DNA of 64,000 nt, from contig CACJTS010000003.1 in the NCBI GenBank assembly GCA_902596355.1, positions 40,072 to 104,071 on the forward strand, in the 5' to 3' direction. The notes beneath the pieces are model-generated. The model saw only the letters and a program-made list of their open reading frames with translations, searched no databases and was not told the origin of the DNA. Position numbers and translations under genes: made by a program. The DNA is from an uncultured Pelagibacteraceae bacterium. GTDB lineage: Bacteria > Pseudomonadota > Alphaproteobacteria > Pelagibacterales > Pelagibacteraceae. This document shows positions 46,796 through 55,202 of the stretch, in pieces. Every line of letters starts with the position of its first letter. Positions within the stretch are counted from its first letter, which is position 1.

Positions 46796-46983
46796 CAATA
46801 AAAATTTAAAATAATGAAGCAGACAATAAAGAAAACAGTTAAAATTGAAAGATAAATAGTTTCCAGTGTTTTTCCAGATTTTCTATAATTAATAAAACTT
46901 AATATTGCAAAACCAAAAGATGTTATTAAGAAATATATCGGTTCAATTATTCCGTCTATGCCCATCTTTAAATAATATTTCAT
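46795..46983 (-). CDS. Small two-helix membrane protein, function unknown
   Basis: A 62-residue protein (67 from a GTG at 46998) with two hydrophobic segments (IIEPIYFLITSFGFAILSF and TIYLSILTVFFIVCFIIL) separated by the basic loop NYRKSGK. Its TGA overlaps the alkyltransferase ATG, the typical coupling seen between real genes in this genome. No family recognised. Confidence 0.5.
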   Translation of the reverse strand: MKYYLKMGIDGIIEPIYFLITSFGFAILSFINYRKSGKTLETIYLSILTVFFIVCFIILNFY

Positions 46984-47038
46984 ACTTCTTGTTCTCACAA
47001 TGCCATTAATTGTCCTTTAAATTTATAATTTATTTAAT

Positions 47039-47067
47039 TTGACATTATAAAACACTTGATATATTAC
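47039..47067 (+). promoter_or_regulatory. Promoter of the tyrosine recombinase
   Basis: A perfect TTGACA (47039-47044), 17-bp spacer, then TATTAC (47062-47067); an alternative TATATT begins two bases earlier. The -10 and start site lie within the left arm of the palindrome 47062-47098. Confidence 0.5.
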
Positions 47068-47098
47068 TAACGATAATTAATTGTTATCAATAGTAATA
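47062..47098. repeat. 37-bp imperfect palindrome just upstream of the tyrosine recombinase
   Basis: Left arm TATTACTAACGATAA (47062-47076) and right arm TTATCAATAGTAATA (47084-47098) match as inverted repeats at 13 of 15 positions, around the 7-bp centre TTAATTG. The ...ATAA-centre-TTAT... layout resembles the binding core of tyrosine recombinases (dif/lox-like). It overlaps the promoter and ends 2 nt before the ATG, so it could be a recombination core, an autoregulatory operator, or both. Confidence 0.6.
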
Positions 47099-47100
47099 AT

Positions 47101-48054
47101 ATGAATGAACTATCTACAGACCTAAAATCACTTCATGAGGCAACATTTAATAATCTCAAAAACTCTAAAGCAAATAATACTTTAAGAGCTTATAAATCAG
47201 ACTTTAAGGATTTTGGTGCTTTTTGTGTTAAGCATGGTTTTAATTCATTGCCATCAGAACCAAAAATAGTTTCCTTATACCTAACCCATCTCTCAAAAAA
47301 TTCAAAAATCAGCACTTTAAGAAGGCGATTGGTTTCGATAAGCATGGTACATAAGCTAAAAGGACATTATCTAGATACAAAACATCCAATCATTATTGAA
47401 AATTTAATGGGAATAAAAAGAGTAAAAGGAAGCATTCAAAAAGGTAAAAAACCTATATTAATCAATCATTTAAAATCATTAATTAATGTAATTAATGAAC
47501 AAAAATTTGATAATATTAAAAAATATAGAGATAAGTCGATTATCTTAGTAGGCTTTGGTGGTGGATTTAGAAGAACTGAGCTTATTTCTATTGATCATGA
47601 AGATTTAGAATTTGTACCAGAAGGACTTAAAATTACCATTAGAAAATCAAAAACTGATCAATTTGGAGAAGGGATGATTAAAGGACTACCCTACTTTAAA
47701 AATGAAAACTATTGCCCAGTAGTCAATCTTAAAAATTGGCTAGAAATTTCTAAAATTAAATCTGGACCTATTTTTAGGAAATTTTCTAAAGGTTTATCTT
47801 TAACAGAAAAAAGATTAACTGATCAATCGGTAGTTTTATTAATGAAGGAGTATTTAAATTTAGCAGGAATTGAAAATAAAAATTTTGCAGGTCATAGCTT
47901 AAGATCAGGTTTTGCAACTGTAGCTGCAGAGTATGGTGCTGACGAACGTAGCATTATGGCAATGACAGGTCACAAAACAACACAGATGGTTAGAAGATAT
48001 ATTAGAGAAGCAAATATATTTAAAAATAATGCGCTTAATAAAATTAAAATTTAA
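47101..48054 (+). CDS. Tyrosine-type site-specific recombinase/integrase
   Basis: A 317-residue recombinase with an N-terminal SAM-like core-binding domain (NTLRAYKSDFKDFGAFC) and a C-terminal catalytic domain. All catalytic residues can be placed: Arg157 (GFRRTEL), Lys184, His265-x-x-Arg268 (GHSLRSG), His291 (TGHKT) and nucleophile Tyr300 (VRRYIREA). The C-terminus resembles integrases of mobile elements more than XerC/XerD. It lies between the alkyltransferase gene and the glycan cluster, with a palindrome at its start. Confidence 0.9.
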   Translation: MNELSTDLKSLHEATFNNLKNSKANNTLRAYKSDFKDFGAFCVKHGFNSLPSEPKIVSLYLTHLSKNSKISTLRRRLVSISMVHKLKGHYLDTKHPIIIENLMGIKRVKGSIQKGKKPILINHLKSLINVINEQKFDNIKKYRDKSIILVGFGGGFRRTELISIDHEDLEFVPEGLKITIRKSKTDQFGEGMIKGLPYFKNENYCPVVNLKNWLEISKIKSGPIFRKFSKGLSLTEKRLTDQSVVLLMKEYLNLAGIENKNFAGHSLRSGFATVAAEYGADERSIMAMTGHKTTQMVRRYIREANIFKNNALNKIKI

Positions 48055-48067
48055 ATTCTTATTCTTA

Positions 48068-49372
48068 TCAATCTTCTCTATTATAAAAGAGTATATTCTT
48101 GTTTAAAAATTTTTTGATAAAATTATAAAAAATACTTTGATAATTATAAAAAATATTTTGATAATTTTTAGCTTGGAATTTAAAAATTTTATTTAGATTT
48201 TTTAAACCTAATTTGTTAGCTTCAAATCTTCCACCAATAATTAAGGCATCATATCCATATCCACTATTAAATAATTGATATAAAGAATCTGAAGATAAGG
48301 AACAATAAGGCTTAGTTAAATCAAATTTACTTACTTCTTGCAATCCATTTTGGAAATCAAATTTGCATTTTATTTTAAGGTCAGTTAAATTAAAAAAAAT
48401 ATCATAATTTTTTTTATTGAAAAAATTATATAAGAAAAATAAATTATTATTTTTTATAGTTGTATTTATAAATTTATTTGAAACTTCCTGATTTTTTGAA
48501 AAATCAATCGTTTTACTGTCAATTTGAATTGGTGAAATTTTATTATAATGTGAAGAATACTTATTTATTGAGATATCATTATTCCATGATGAATTAAAAT
48601 CCCAGACGTCACCAGGATAAAGACATAAAAAATTCACTTCTGGATTATTTTTTTTTAAAACATTTATTGTATAACCAATTTTATTAATAGAGTCATTTAA
48701 ATAAAAATTATCATTACGAGAAAAATAGCAAAAGCTTGCAAAAGGAATTACGTTTTTTGGTTTAAGAAAATTTATAGTTTTTGATAATTTCTTTAAAATC
48801 GTCGAAGACCAAATTCTACGCTCATCAGTATTTTCTTTATTTGATTTTCCAATAGCATAACTAAATTGAACTAATAATAAATCTATTTGTCCACATAAAT
48901 TTTTAATTATTTTTAATTGATTTTCATTTTTTATATCACAATCATTCAAATTAAGAATTCTGATATTATTAAGTTTTATCAAACACATCGAATCTATGTA
49001 TTGAAATGGAATTATTTGTATCGAAAATGATTCATCTAAGAAAAATTCCTCTTTAAAACTTAGTTCTTTCAAATTATTTGAAATTTTAGAGAGGAAATTT
49101 ACAACTCTTTTGTCCTTAGTTTTTTGAAATAAAAAGTTAGTTTTCTGGTTAAAAATTTTTAAATTAGGTGGGTTAAAATGATCTGGATGCTCATGACTAA
49201 ACCATACATAATTAGATTTTTTCAAATTTTCTACAAGATTATTTGGCGTATTTACTAATAGATTCCAAGAATTATTAAATACAGACCCTTCCGTCCAAGG
49301 ATCCATAGCTAATGAAATATTTTTGTTTGATAAAATTATACATGAATGATTGATAAATTCTAATTTATTCAT
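48068..49372 (-). CDS. MBL-fold metallo-hydrolase-like protein of the glycan cluster
   Basis: A 434-residue protein. Its N-terminal half has a metallo-beta-lactamase fold: LEFINHSCIILSNKNISLAMDPW then WFSHEHPDHFN (HxHxDH-like). The layout recalls CMP-N-acetylneuraminate hydroxylase-like MBL proteins, but no Rieske Cys are seen. The C-terminal half is unrecognised and ends with a tandem heptapeptide duplication. The function is unknown; the context suggests modification of a surface sugar or nucleotide sugar. Confidence 0.6.
   Translation of the reverse strand: MNKLEFINHSCIILSNKNISLAMDPWTEGSVFNNSWNLLVNTPNNLVENLKKSNYVWFSHEHPDHFNPPNLKIFNQKTNFLFQKTKDKRVVNFLSKISNNLKELSFKEEFFLDESFSIQIIPFQYIDSMCLIKLNNIRILNLNDCDIKNENQLKIIKNLCGQIDLLLVQFSYAIGKSNKENTDERRIWSSTILKKLSKTINFLKPKNVIPFASFCYFSRNDNFYLNDSINKIGYTINVLKKNNPEVNFLCLYPGDVWDFNSSWNNDISINKYSSHYNKISPIQIDSKTIDFSKNQEVSNKFINTTIKNNNLFFLYNFFNKKNYDIFFNLTDLKIKCKFDFQNGLQEVSKFDLTKPYCSLSSDSLYQLFNSGYGYDALIIGGRFEANKLGLKNLNKIFKFQAKNYQNIFYNYQSIFYNFIKKFLNKNILFYNRED
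48121..48162. repeat. 21-bp tandem duplication within the MBL-like gene
   Basis: Two adjacent 21-bp copies (48121-48141 and 48142-48162) differ at one base (C/T). In frame they encode YQNIFYN and YQSIFYN. A partial third copy flanks the pair. Confidence 0.85.
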
Positions 49373-49426
49373 AGTATTATTTTAACATTTATATAGATAA
49401 TTTATAGAGAAACATTAACACATATA

Positions 49427-50398
49427 ATGAAAAAAAAATTTGATTTAAAAATTACTGTATTAGGTTCAGGATATTGGGGAACAATTATTATTAATACATT
49501 ATATAAATTAGGTTTTAGAAATATAAACGTTTATGATATTAATAATAAAAACTTATCTATATTAAAAAAAAAATTTCCGAAAATTACTATTAAAAAAAAT
49601 TTTAATAAAATATTAATAGATAAGTCTCTTGAATATATTTTCGTAGCAATACCTCCTTCTCAAAATTATTTCATTGTAAAAAAATTAATATTAAACAAAA
49701 AAAAAATTTTTTTAGAAAAACCTGGATTTATAAATAAGTCAGAAATTACTAAAATAAAAAAAATATCAAATAAAAATACAAGATTAATGTTTGGATATGT
49801 CTACTATTATAATGATTATATTTTAAAGATTAGAGAGCTTATAAAAAAAAATTATCTTGGTGACATACAATATGTAAGTTTAAGACGTCAAAATTTAGGT
49901 CCTATCAGAAATGATGTGGATGTTGATTTTGATTTAACTTCTCATGACATAAGTATAGTTTTAAAATTATTTGATAAAATTCCAAGATTAACATCTTTTA
50001 AAAAATACTATATTCTAAACAAAAAAATTGCAGATATTTCAAACATTCATCTAAAGTTGAAAAATATTTCCATAGATATAAATAATAGTTGGTTAAACCC
50101 AACTAAAGAGAGATTGATTAAAATTATTGGAAAAAAAAGAATGTTAATATATGATGAAATGAATTTAGCTGCTCCATTAAAAGTTTACAACCAATATGCA
50201 AAATACCCTAAACTTGATTATTTTAATAAAAATTTTTTAAATTCAAAAGCTTATATTTACAAAGGTAAGAGTAAAATTGTTAAAGTTAGTTCAAATCCCC
50301 CCTTACAAAATGAAATATTGCATTTTTTAAACTCAAAAAAATTTAATACAGATATAAATTTTGGTTTAAAAATTTTATCGTTATTAGAAAGAGTTTAA
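49427..50398 (+). CDS. Gfo/Idh/MocA family oxidoreductase
   Basis: A 323-residue NAD(P)-dependent sugar dehydrogenase. The Rossmann motif is ITVLGSGYWGTIIINTL, the EKP motif KKIFLEKPGF is present, followed by the alpha/beta dimerisation domain with SHDISIVLKL. Such enzymes (WlbA/WbpB type) oxidise C3 of UDP-sugars before transamination by a DegT enzyme, which is encoded next door on the other strand with a 15-nt 3' overlap. The substrate is inferred only. Confidence 0.78.
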   Translation: MKKKFDLKITVLGSGYWGTIIINTLYKLGFRNINVYDINNKNLSILKKKFPKITIKKNFNKILIDKSLEYIFVAIPPSQNYFIVKKLILNKKKIFLEKPGFINKSEITKIKKISNKNTRLMFGYVYYYNDYILKIRELIKKNYLGDIQYVSLRRQNLGPIRNDVDVDFDLTSHDISIVLKLFDKIPRLTSFKKYYILNKKIADISNIHLKLKNISIDINNSWLNPTKERLIKIIGKKRMLIYDEMNLAAPLKVYNQYAKYPKLDYFNKNFLNSKAYIYKGKSKIVKVSSNPPLQNEILHFLNSKKFNTDINFGLKILSLLERV

Positions 50399-51466
50399 AA
50401 CAGTTATAATTCTTTTTATCTCCCTAATATTTAACATGGGATCAATTGGTAAACTTAGGCATTTACTTGCAATTTCTTCAGCGTTTTTAAATTTTTTTTT
50501 ATTAAATTTATTTTTTAAACAATCAATTTTATTTATTGACTGAGGATAATGAAAACCATATTGAATTTTATTTATTTTTAATAACTTCTCTAGTTTTATT
50601 CTATTTTTTACTAATATTACATATTGATGATATACTGATCCTTTTGAATAAATTAATTTTTCGATTTTATCATTAGTAATATTATTGTCGTAAAATTTAG
50701 CTATACCAATCCTTTTTTTATTATATTTTTCTAAATTTTTTAATTTATGATTTAAAACAACAGCCTGAATTGTGTCTAATCTACTATTAAAACCTATTTG
50801 AGTATGAATAAATTTTTTATCTGATCCTAAATTTCTAAAATTTTTTGCTTTATTATATAAATTCTTATTATTGGTCGTTATTATACCCGCATCTCCATAG
50901 GCACCTAAATTTTTTCCAGGATATAAGCTGAAACAGGAAATATCGGATAATGACCCTACTCTCTTACTACCTAATTTAGCACCATGCGCTTGTGAACAAT
51001 CATCAACGATGAAAATTTTTTTATTACCAATAATTTTTTTAATTTTATTAATATTAACAACAGAACCATACAGGTGAACTGGCATAATAACTTTGGTTTT
51101 TTTAGTTATTTTTTTTTTTATTTCATCAATAGATAAAGTGGGTCTATTTTTTTCTAAATCAACTAAAATTGGTTTTAGACCAGCATTAATTACAGAAAAA
51201 GCAGTTGAACAATATGTCATAGCTGGAATAATGACTTCAGAGTTTTTTGGTAGGTTTAAAATTTTTAAAGCTATCGTAAGTGCATCTGTTCCATTTGCAC
51301 ATCCTATTGCATATCTTGAATTACAAAATTTAGCGAAAGAATTTTCAAAATTAAATACTTCTTTACCTAAAATAAAATTATTTTTATTAATAATTTTATT
51401 TATATCTTTAATAATAGATTTTCTTATATATTTATCTTGTTTAAAAATATTTAAAAACTTTATCAT
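50384..51466 (-). CDS. DegT/DnrJ/EryC1 family aminotransferase
   Basis: A 360-residue PLP aminotransferase for sugar nucleotides. It has the GCANGTDALTIAL phosphate loop, PAMTYCSTAFSV, VDDCSQAHGAKL with the ring-nitrogen Asp, and the PLP-Lys185 in LYPGKNLGAYGDAG. With the neighbouring dehydrogenase and hexapeptide acyltransferase it would install an N-acylated amino group on a sugar. It is downstream of the acyltransferase gene, 13 nt apart. Confidence 0.87.
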   Translation of the reverse strand: MIKFLNIFKQDKYIRKSIIKDINKIINKNNFILGKEVFNFENSFAKFCNSRYAIGCANGTDALTIALKILNLPKNSEVIIPAMTYCSTAFSVINAGLKPILVDLEKNRPTLSIDEIKKKITKKTKVIMPVHLYGSVVNINKIKKIIGNKKIFIVDDCSQAHGAKLGSKRVGSLSDISCFSLYPGKNLGAYGDAGIITTNNKNLYNKAKNFRNLGSDKKFIHTQIGFNSRLDTIQAVVLNHKLKNLEKYNKKRIGIAKFYDNNITNDKIEKLIYSKGSVYHQYVILVKNRIKLEKLLKINKIQYGFHYPQSINKIDCLKNKFNKKKFKNAEEIASKCLSLPIDPMLNIREIKRIITVLNSF

Positions 51467-51479
51467 AAAATTATTTATT

Positions 51480-52064
51480 TCATATTTGTTTTAATTTTTT
51501 ATATCTTTGATTTTCTATTTTTAATTTTTTAGATGTAATTTTATATCTTTCTAAACCAATTAAATTTTTATTTTTTTTTTTTGCCGGTTTACCGTAATAA
51601 ATGAACCCTGGTATAATATTAATTTTTTTTGTAACAAATGTATGCATCCCTATCATACTAAAAGATCCAATTATTTGATTTTGATGAATGCTAGCATTTA
51701 TTCCAAGTTGACTACCTTTCATGATATGTACATTCCCACCTAAAACTACTTTACTGCTCAAGACAACATCATCTTCAATAACACAATCATGGTCTATTGT
51801 TACAGATTCCATAAAATAATTATTATTGCCTATTATTGTTTTTTTTCTTATTTTAGTTGGCAAATGAACATTTGTGTATTCATTAAAAAAATTATTATTA
51901 CCAATAATTATTTTACCATTATTGCTTAGTCTTGGATGTTGCGGTAAATTTCCAATAACTGCATAAGGTCCAATAATATTATTTTTTCCTATAATTACAT
52001 GTTTCCAATTTATAACTGCTGTTTTGTGAATTAGGTTTCCCTTTTTTTTTATATAATTTAACAT
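51480..52064 (-). CDS. LpxA-like hexapeptide-repeat acyltransferase
   Basis: A 194-residue left-handed beta-helix protein built of hexapeptide repeats (HVIIGKNNIIGPYAVIG, TIIGNNNYFMESVTIDHDCVIEDDVVLSSKVVLGG). The DHDCVIED segment has the conserved His of the LpxA group. The end (PGFIYYGKPAKKKNKNLIGLERYKI) also recalls LpxA, though it is shorter than true LpxA (~260). Probably an N-acyltransferase acting on the amino sugar made by its neighbours. Confidence 0.78.
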   Translation of the reverse strand: MLNYIKKKGNLIHKTAVINWKHVIIGKNNIIGPYAVIGNLPQHPRLSNNGKIIIGNNNFFNEYTNVHLPTKIRKKTIIGNNNYFMESVTIDHDCVIEDDVVLSSKVVLGGNVHIMKGSQLGINASIHQNQIIGSFSMIGMHTFVTKKINIIPGFIYYGKPAKKKNKNLIGLERYKITSKKLKIENQRYKKLKQI

Positions 52065-52076
52065 AAAAAATACTAT

Positions 52077-54176
52077 TTATTTCCAAACATATTTATAAGT
52101 TGAAGAAGTATCAAAAATAGAAGAGATAATTGAGTCGGCTACTATAGTGTTTTCAAAATAACTGAAATAACTTTTTTTAGAATTCTTTGATCTTTTGATA
52201 AGTTCTTTTTTGTTGGAGGTAATTATCTCTAATTTTTTTAGTAGATCGTTAACATTTTTATAGATTATTATCTCGTCGTTGGTAAAAAAATCCTGGTATT
52301 GAACTTTTTCATCTATAAATGGAAGAATACCGTTTCCCATCAAACTTGCTATTCTATTGCTAGAACAATATTTAGTAGGACCTCCTCTACTTAAGTTTAA
52401 AGCCGTACTACAAATCCTGACTTCGTTATTAAATTCATAATTCCATCTTGGTTCTTCATTAAAAAGTCCTAAAAAATGATAATTAAATTGATTATTACCT
52501 TTTTTGATCAAATCATTTACGAAATAAGTTCTTTCATCAGTGATTTTATTTTTTAATTTTCCATAATTAACACCATGACTTAGGGCGAAAAATAAATCTT
52601 TTGTTTTCTGACTTTCATAAAATGTTTCGTTTTCAATATTTGGATCAACTGGTATTGGTAAAAAATTGAGTTTTTCTTTTTTAATTTTAGTTTTTATAAT
52701 GTCAGGTGATGTTGTGATAAAATATTTATCTATAAGGTCATGATTTTTTTCAATTAAATTTAAATTATTTTTATAATTTGGATCGCCTTTCATTACATGA
52801 TCTTCATACCAAAGAGAAATTTTACAATTATATTTTTCCTTAATTGTTAATAATGAAGATCTGTCCATAATATTGTTATGTCCAAATAAGATAAGATCAG
52901 GTCTGTAGTGCTTAACGATTTCAATTATTTTTTTATTAATATCTTGATTATAAAATAATCTTTTTGTTGTATTTCTAAAATCAAAATTAATAACATCATG
53001 TCCATTCCTGATTAATCCGTTGGATAATTTATTAGAAATAGAAATGTTGAATAATCTATGGTTTACTTTTACACCAAAATTCCCAATATGTAATATCTTA
53101 TAGTATTTCTTTTTTAATTTCTTTGAATAAGATATTTTCTCTCTTAATTTATCAAGCTTGTTTACACTTAAAGAAGGTTTATGTAAGACATTATTTAAAT
53201 TTGCTTTCTGAATTTTTCGAAGTAAATCTCTATTATCAATTAAACTACAAATTTTATTGTAAAGCATTTTTTCATTATTTTTACTTAAAACTAAGTTATT
53301 TATAAAAGTTTCTGACAAACCACCACTTTTTGAAGTGATTACGGCACAACCTCTTGATGCACTTTCCATGGCTGTTCTACCAAATGGCTCTTCCCAAGTA
53401 GGGTTAACTATAGATATTGATGTTTTTTCAAAAATTTTTAATAACCTTTTGTGATTTATCCAATTATTTATTTGTAATCTTTTGTGATGAATATTAAATT
53501 CCTCTCTTGGATCATCGCCATATACTAAAGCATACCAATTTTTATATTTATCTAATATTTTACTTATAACCTTACAAAAAATTCCATACCCCTTACTTTT
53601 ATTTAATTTTCCTGAAAAAATAATAATATTATTTTTTTTTGGCATCTTCTTTATTGGATGAATAAAGTTGTAAATTATATCAGTGTTGTTTTTATGAGGA
53701 GTGGTAAAATTTTTAAAAAATTGCGACTTAACCCATTTACTAACAAATATAATTTTGTTACATTTATTAACTAATATTTCTTTATATTTTCTATTATTGC
53801 TAAATCTTATTTTATTTGGATCGTTATGAAAAATTAAATTTATTTTAATATTCGGATTATTTTCAATCAAAAATAATGCATATTCGGGTCTATTATGAAT
53901 TTCTACAATTTCTGTTTTTTTTTCATTTAGAATATTACTTATTTTTTTTATATAACTCTGATTGGTAAAATAACTAGAATTAATTGATATCGGGCAAATG
54001 TTTTTTGTTAAATATTTATCTTTATTTAATTTTTTTTTACAAAATATTAAATTTTTATCAAATTTTGTGTATTTAATATATTCTGAAACCCATATTGATA
54101 CAGCACCAAAATTATTTGTTGTGTAATTTTCTTTTAAAGGAAGAATTATCCCAGTATTAAGTTTTGTTAATTTCAT
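52077..54176 (-). CDS. Double-domain glycosyltransferase (GT4-like + CgeB-like)
   Basis: A 699-residue protein with two glycosyltransferase modules. The N-terminal half (1-~350) is a GT-B GT4 enzyme (IIFSGKLNKSKGYGIF, NPTWEEPFGRTAMESASRGCAVITSKSGGLSETF). The C-terminal half (~360-699) resembles CgeB/glycosyl-transferases-group-1-type proteins (ILHIGNFGVKVNHRLFN, RPDLILFGHNNIM, CSSNRIASLMGNGILPFID). It probably adds two residues or polymerises a glycan. It overlaps the next gene by 20 nt. Confidence 0.8.
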   Translation of the reverse strand: MKLTKLNTGIILPLKENYTTNNFGAVSIWVSEYIKYTKFDKNLIFCKKKLNKDKYLTKNICPISINSSYFTNQSYIKKISNILNEKKTEIVEIHNRPEYALFLIENNPNIKINLIFHNDPNKIRFSNNRKYKEILVNKCNKIIFVSKWVKSQFFKNFTTPHKNNTDIIYNFIHPIKKMPKKNNIIIFSGKLNKSKGYGIFCKVISKILDKYKNWYALVYGDDPREEFNIHHKRLQINNWINHKRLLKIFEKTSISIVNPTWEEPFGRTAMESASRGCAVITSKSGGLSETFINNLVLSKNNEKMLYNKICSLIDNRDLLRKIQKANLNNVLHKPSLSVNKLDKLREKISYSKKLKKKYYKILHIGNFGVKVNHRLFNISISNKLSNGLIRNGHDVINFDFRNTTKRLFYNQDINKKIIEIVKHYRPDLILFGHNNIMDRSSLLTIKEKYNCKISLWYEDHVMKGDPNYKNNLNLIEKNHDLIDKYFITTSPDIIKTKIKKEKLNFLPIPVDPNIENETFYESQKTKDLFFALSHGVNYGKLKNKITDERTYFVNDLIKKGNNQFNYHFLGLFNEEPRWNYEFNNEVRICSTALNLSRGGPTKYCSSNRIASLMGNGILPFIDEKVQYQDFFTNDEIIIYKNVNDLLKKLEIITSNKKELIKRSKNSKKSYFSYFENTIVADSIISSIFDTSSTYKYVWK

Positions 54177-55191
54177 TTTGAATATTATTTAAAATTATAT
54201 TTACATTTATTGAATTTCTAATACCGGATTTATATATAATTTTATAGTTATTTGGCTTAAAAACCCAACTACTTAACCATTTTTCATCTTTTTTATTAAT
54301 AATATCAATTGTTCTTTTATTTAGAGCTAAAGATGTATGAACAAAATACCCTGAGTGACAACTTATGTTATAATGAGAGTTTTCTATCATATTTTGAAAA
54401 TCAGATATTGGAATATTTTCTATAATCAAAATATCATTGTCATTTAGCATATCATAATTAATAGATTTAAAACAAACTTTATTTAATTTGAGATTATTAT
54501 AATACTCATTTTTGTTGTTATAAGAGGTAAGAAAAACTTTTTTATTTATTTTTTTTTTAAATATTTTGAGTGAGTCTTCAAAAGATGTTTTTATATCAGA
54601 AATATCATTAAACTTTTCATCAAGATGAAATAAAATATAATTATCAGTAAATTTAGAAAAAATATTCAATTTGGATTTATTTAAATAATATATATTGTCA
54701 CTGTTAAAACTATAATACTTTTGTAAATAATTGTATTTTCTTGGATAATTATCTAAATAACCCTTTTCTATTATTTCACGACTATTTAAAACTTGATATT
54801 TAATATTGGATATATTTAAAATTAATTTGAATATATTAAATAGAAAAAAATTTAAAATACCATTTTTTTTATAAATAAATGTGTATTTGTTTTTTGCTGA
54901 TATAAGAAATATAAGTAGATAAGAAATTGTCTTGCCATCTAATACTATAACAGTATCATATTTTTTAAATATATATTTTTTTAATAAATATAATTTATTT
55001 ATATATTTATTTTTTAAATCAAAAACTGAAATTTTATTAAAAAATTTTTGACTTTGGATTAGTTTAAAATTCAAGTTAGAGCAAATTATTTCTTTATTAT
55101 CGTAATTTTTAGATATTTGATAAATCAAATTTGATCGGATTATATAGTCACCAAGCCTATCAATTGAAAAAAAAATTATACTTTTTTTCAT
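54157..55191 (-). CDS. GT9-like (heptosyltransferase-related) protein
   Basis: A 344-residue protein beginning IIFFSIDRLGDYIIRSNLIYQI, which parallels the start of heptosyltransferase-family GT9 enzymes. Near the end, YNISCHSGYFVHTSLALNKRTIDII corresponds to the donor-binding region. The middle is divergent, Lys/Asn-rich and AT-rich. It is likely an LPS-core or capsule glycosyltransferase. Moderate confidence in the family, low in the substrate. Confidence 0.6.
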   Translation of the reverse strand: MKKSIIFFSIDRLGDYIIRSNLIYQISKNYDNKEIICSNLNFKLIQSQKFFNKISVFDLKNKYINKLYLLKKYIFKKYDTVIVLDGKTISYLLIFLISAKNKYTFIYKKNGILNFFLFNIFKLILNISNIKYQVLNSREIIEKGYLDNYPRKYNYLQKYYSFNSDNIYYLNKSKLNIFSKFTDNYILFHLDEKFNDISDIKTSFEDSLKIFKKKINKKVFLTSYNNKNEYYNNLKLNKVCFKSINYDMLNDNDILIIENIPISDFQNMIENSHYNISCHSGYFVHTSLALNKRTIDIINKKDEKWLSSWVFKPNNYKIIYKSGIRNSINVNIILNNIQNEINKT

Positions 55192-55202
55192 TATTTAAAT
55201 AA

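Noticed and set aside
47101..48054. Interpreting the tyrosine recombinase as chromosomal XerC or XerD
   Set aside because: The C-terminal region (GHSLRSGFAT...TGHKTTQMVRRYIREA) resembles mobile-element integrases, and the neighbourhood is accessory; housekeeping Xer function cannot be excluded but is less likely.
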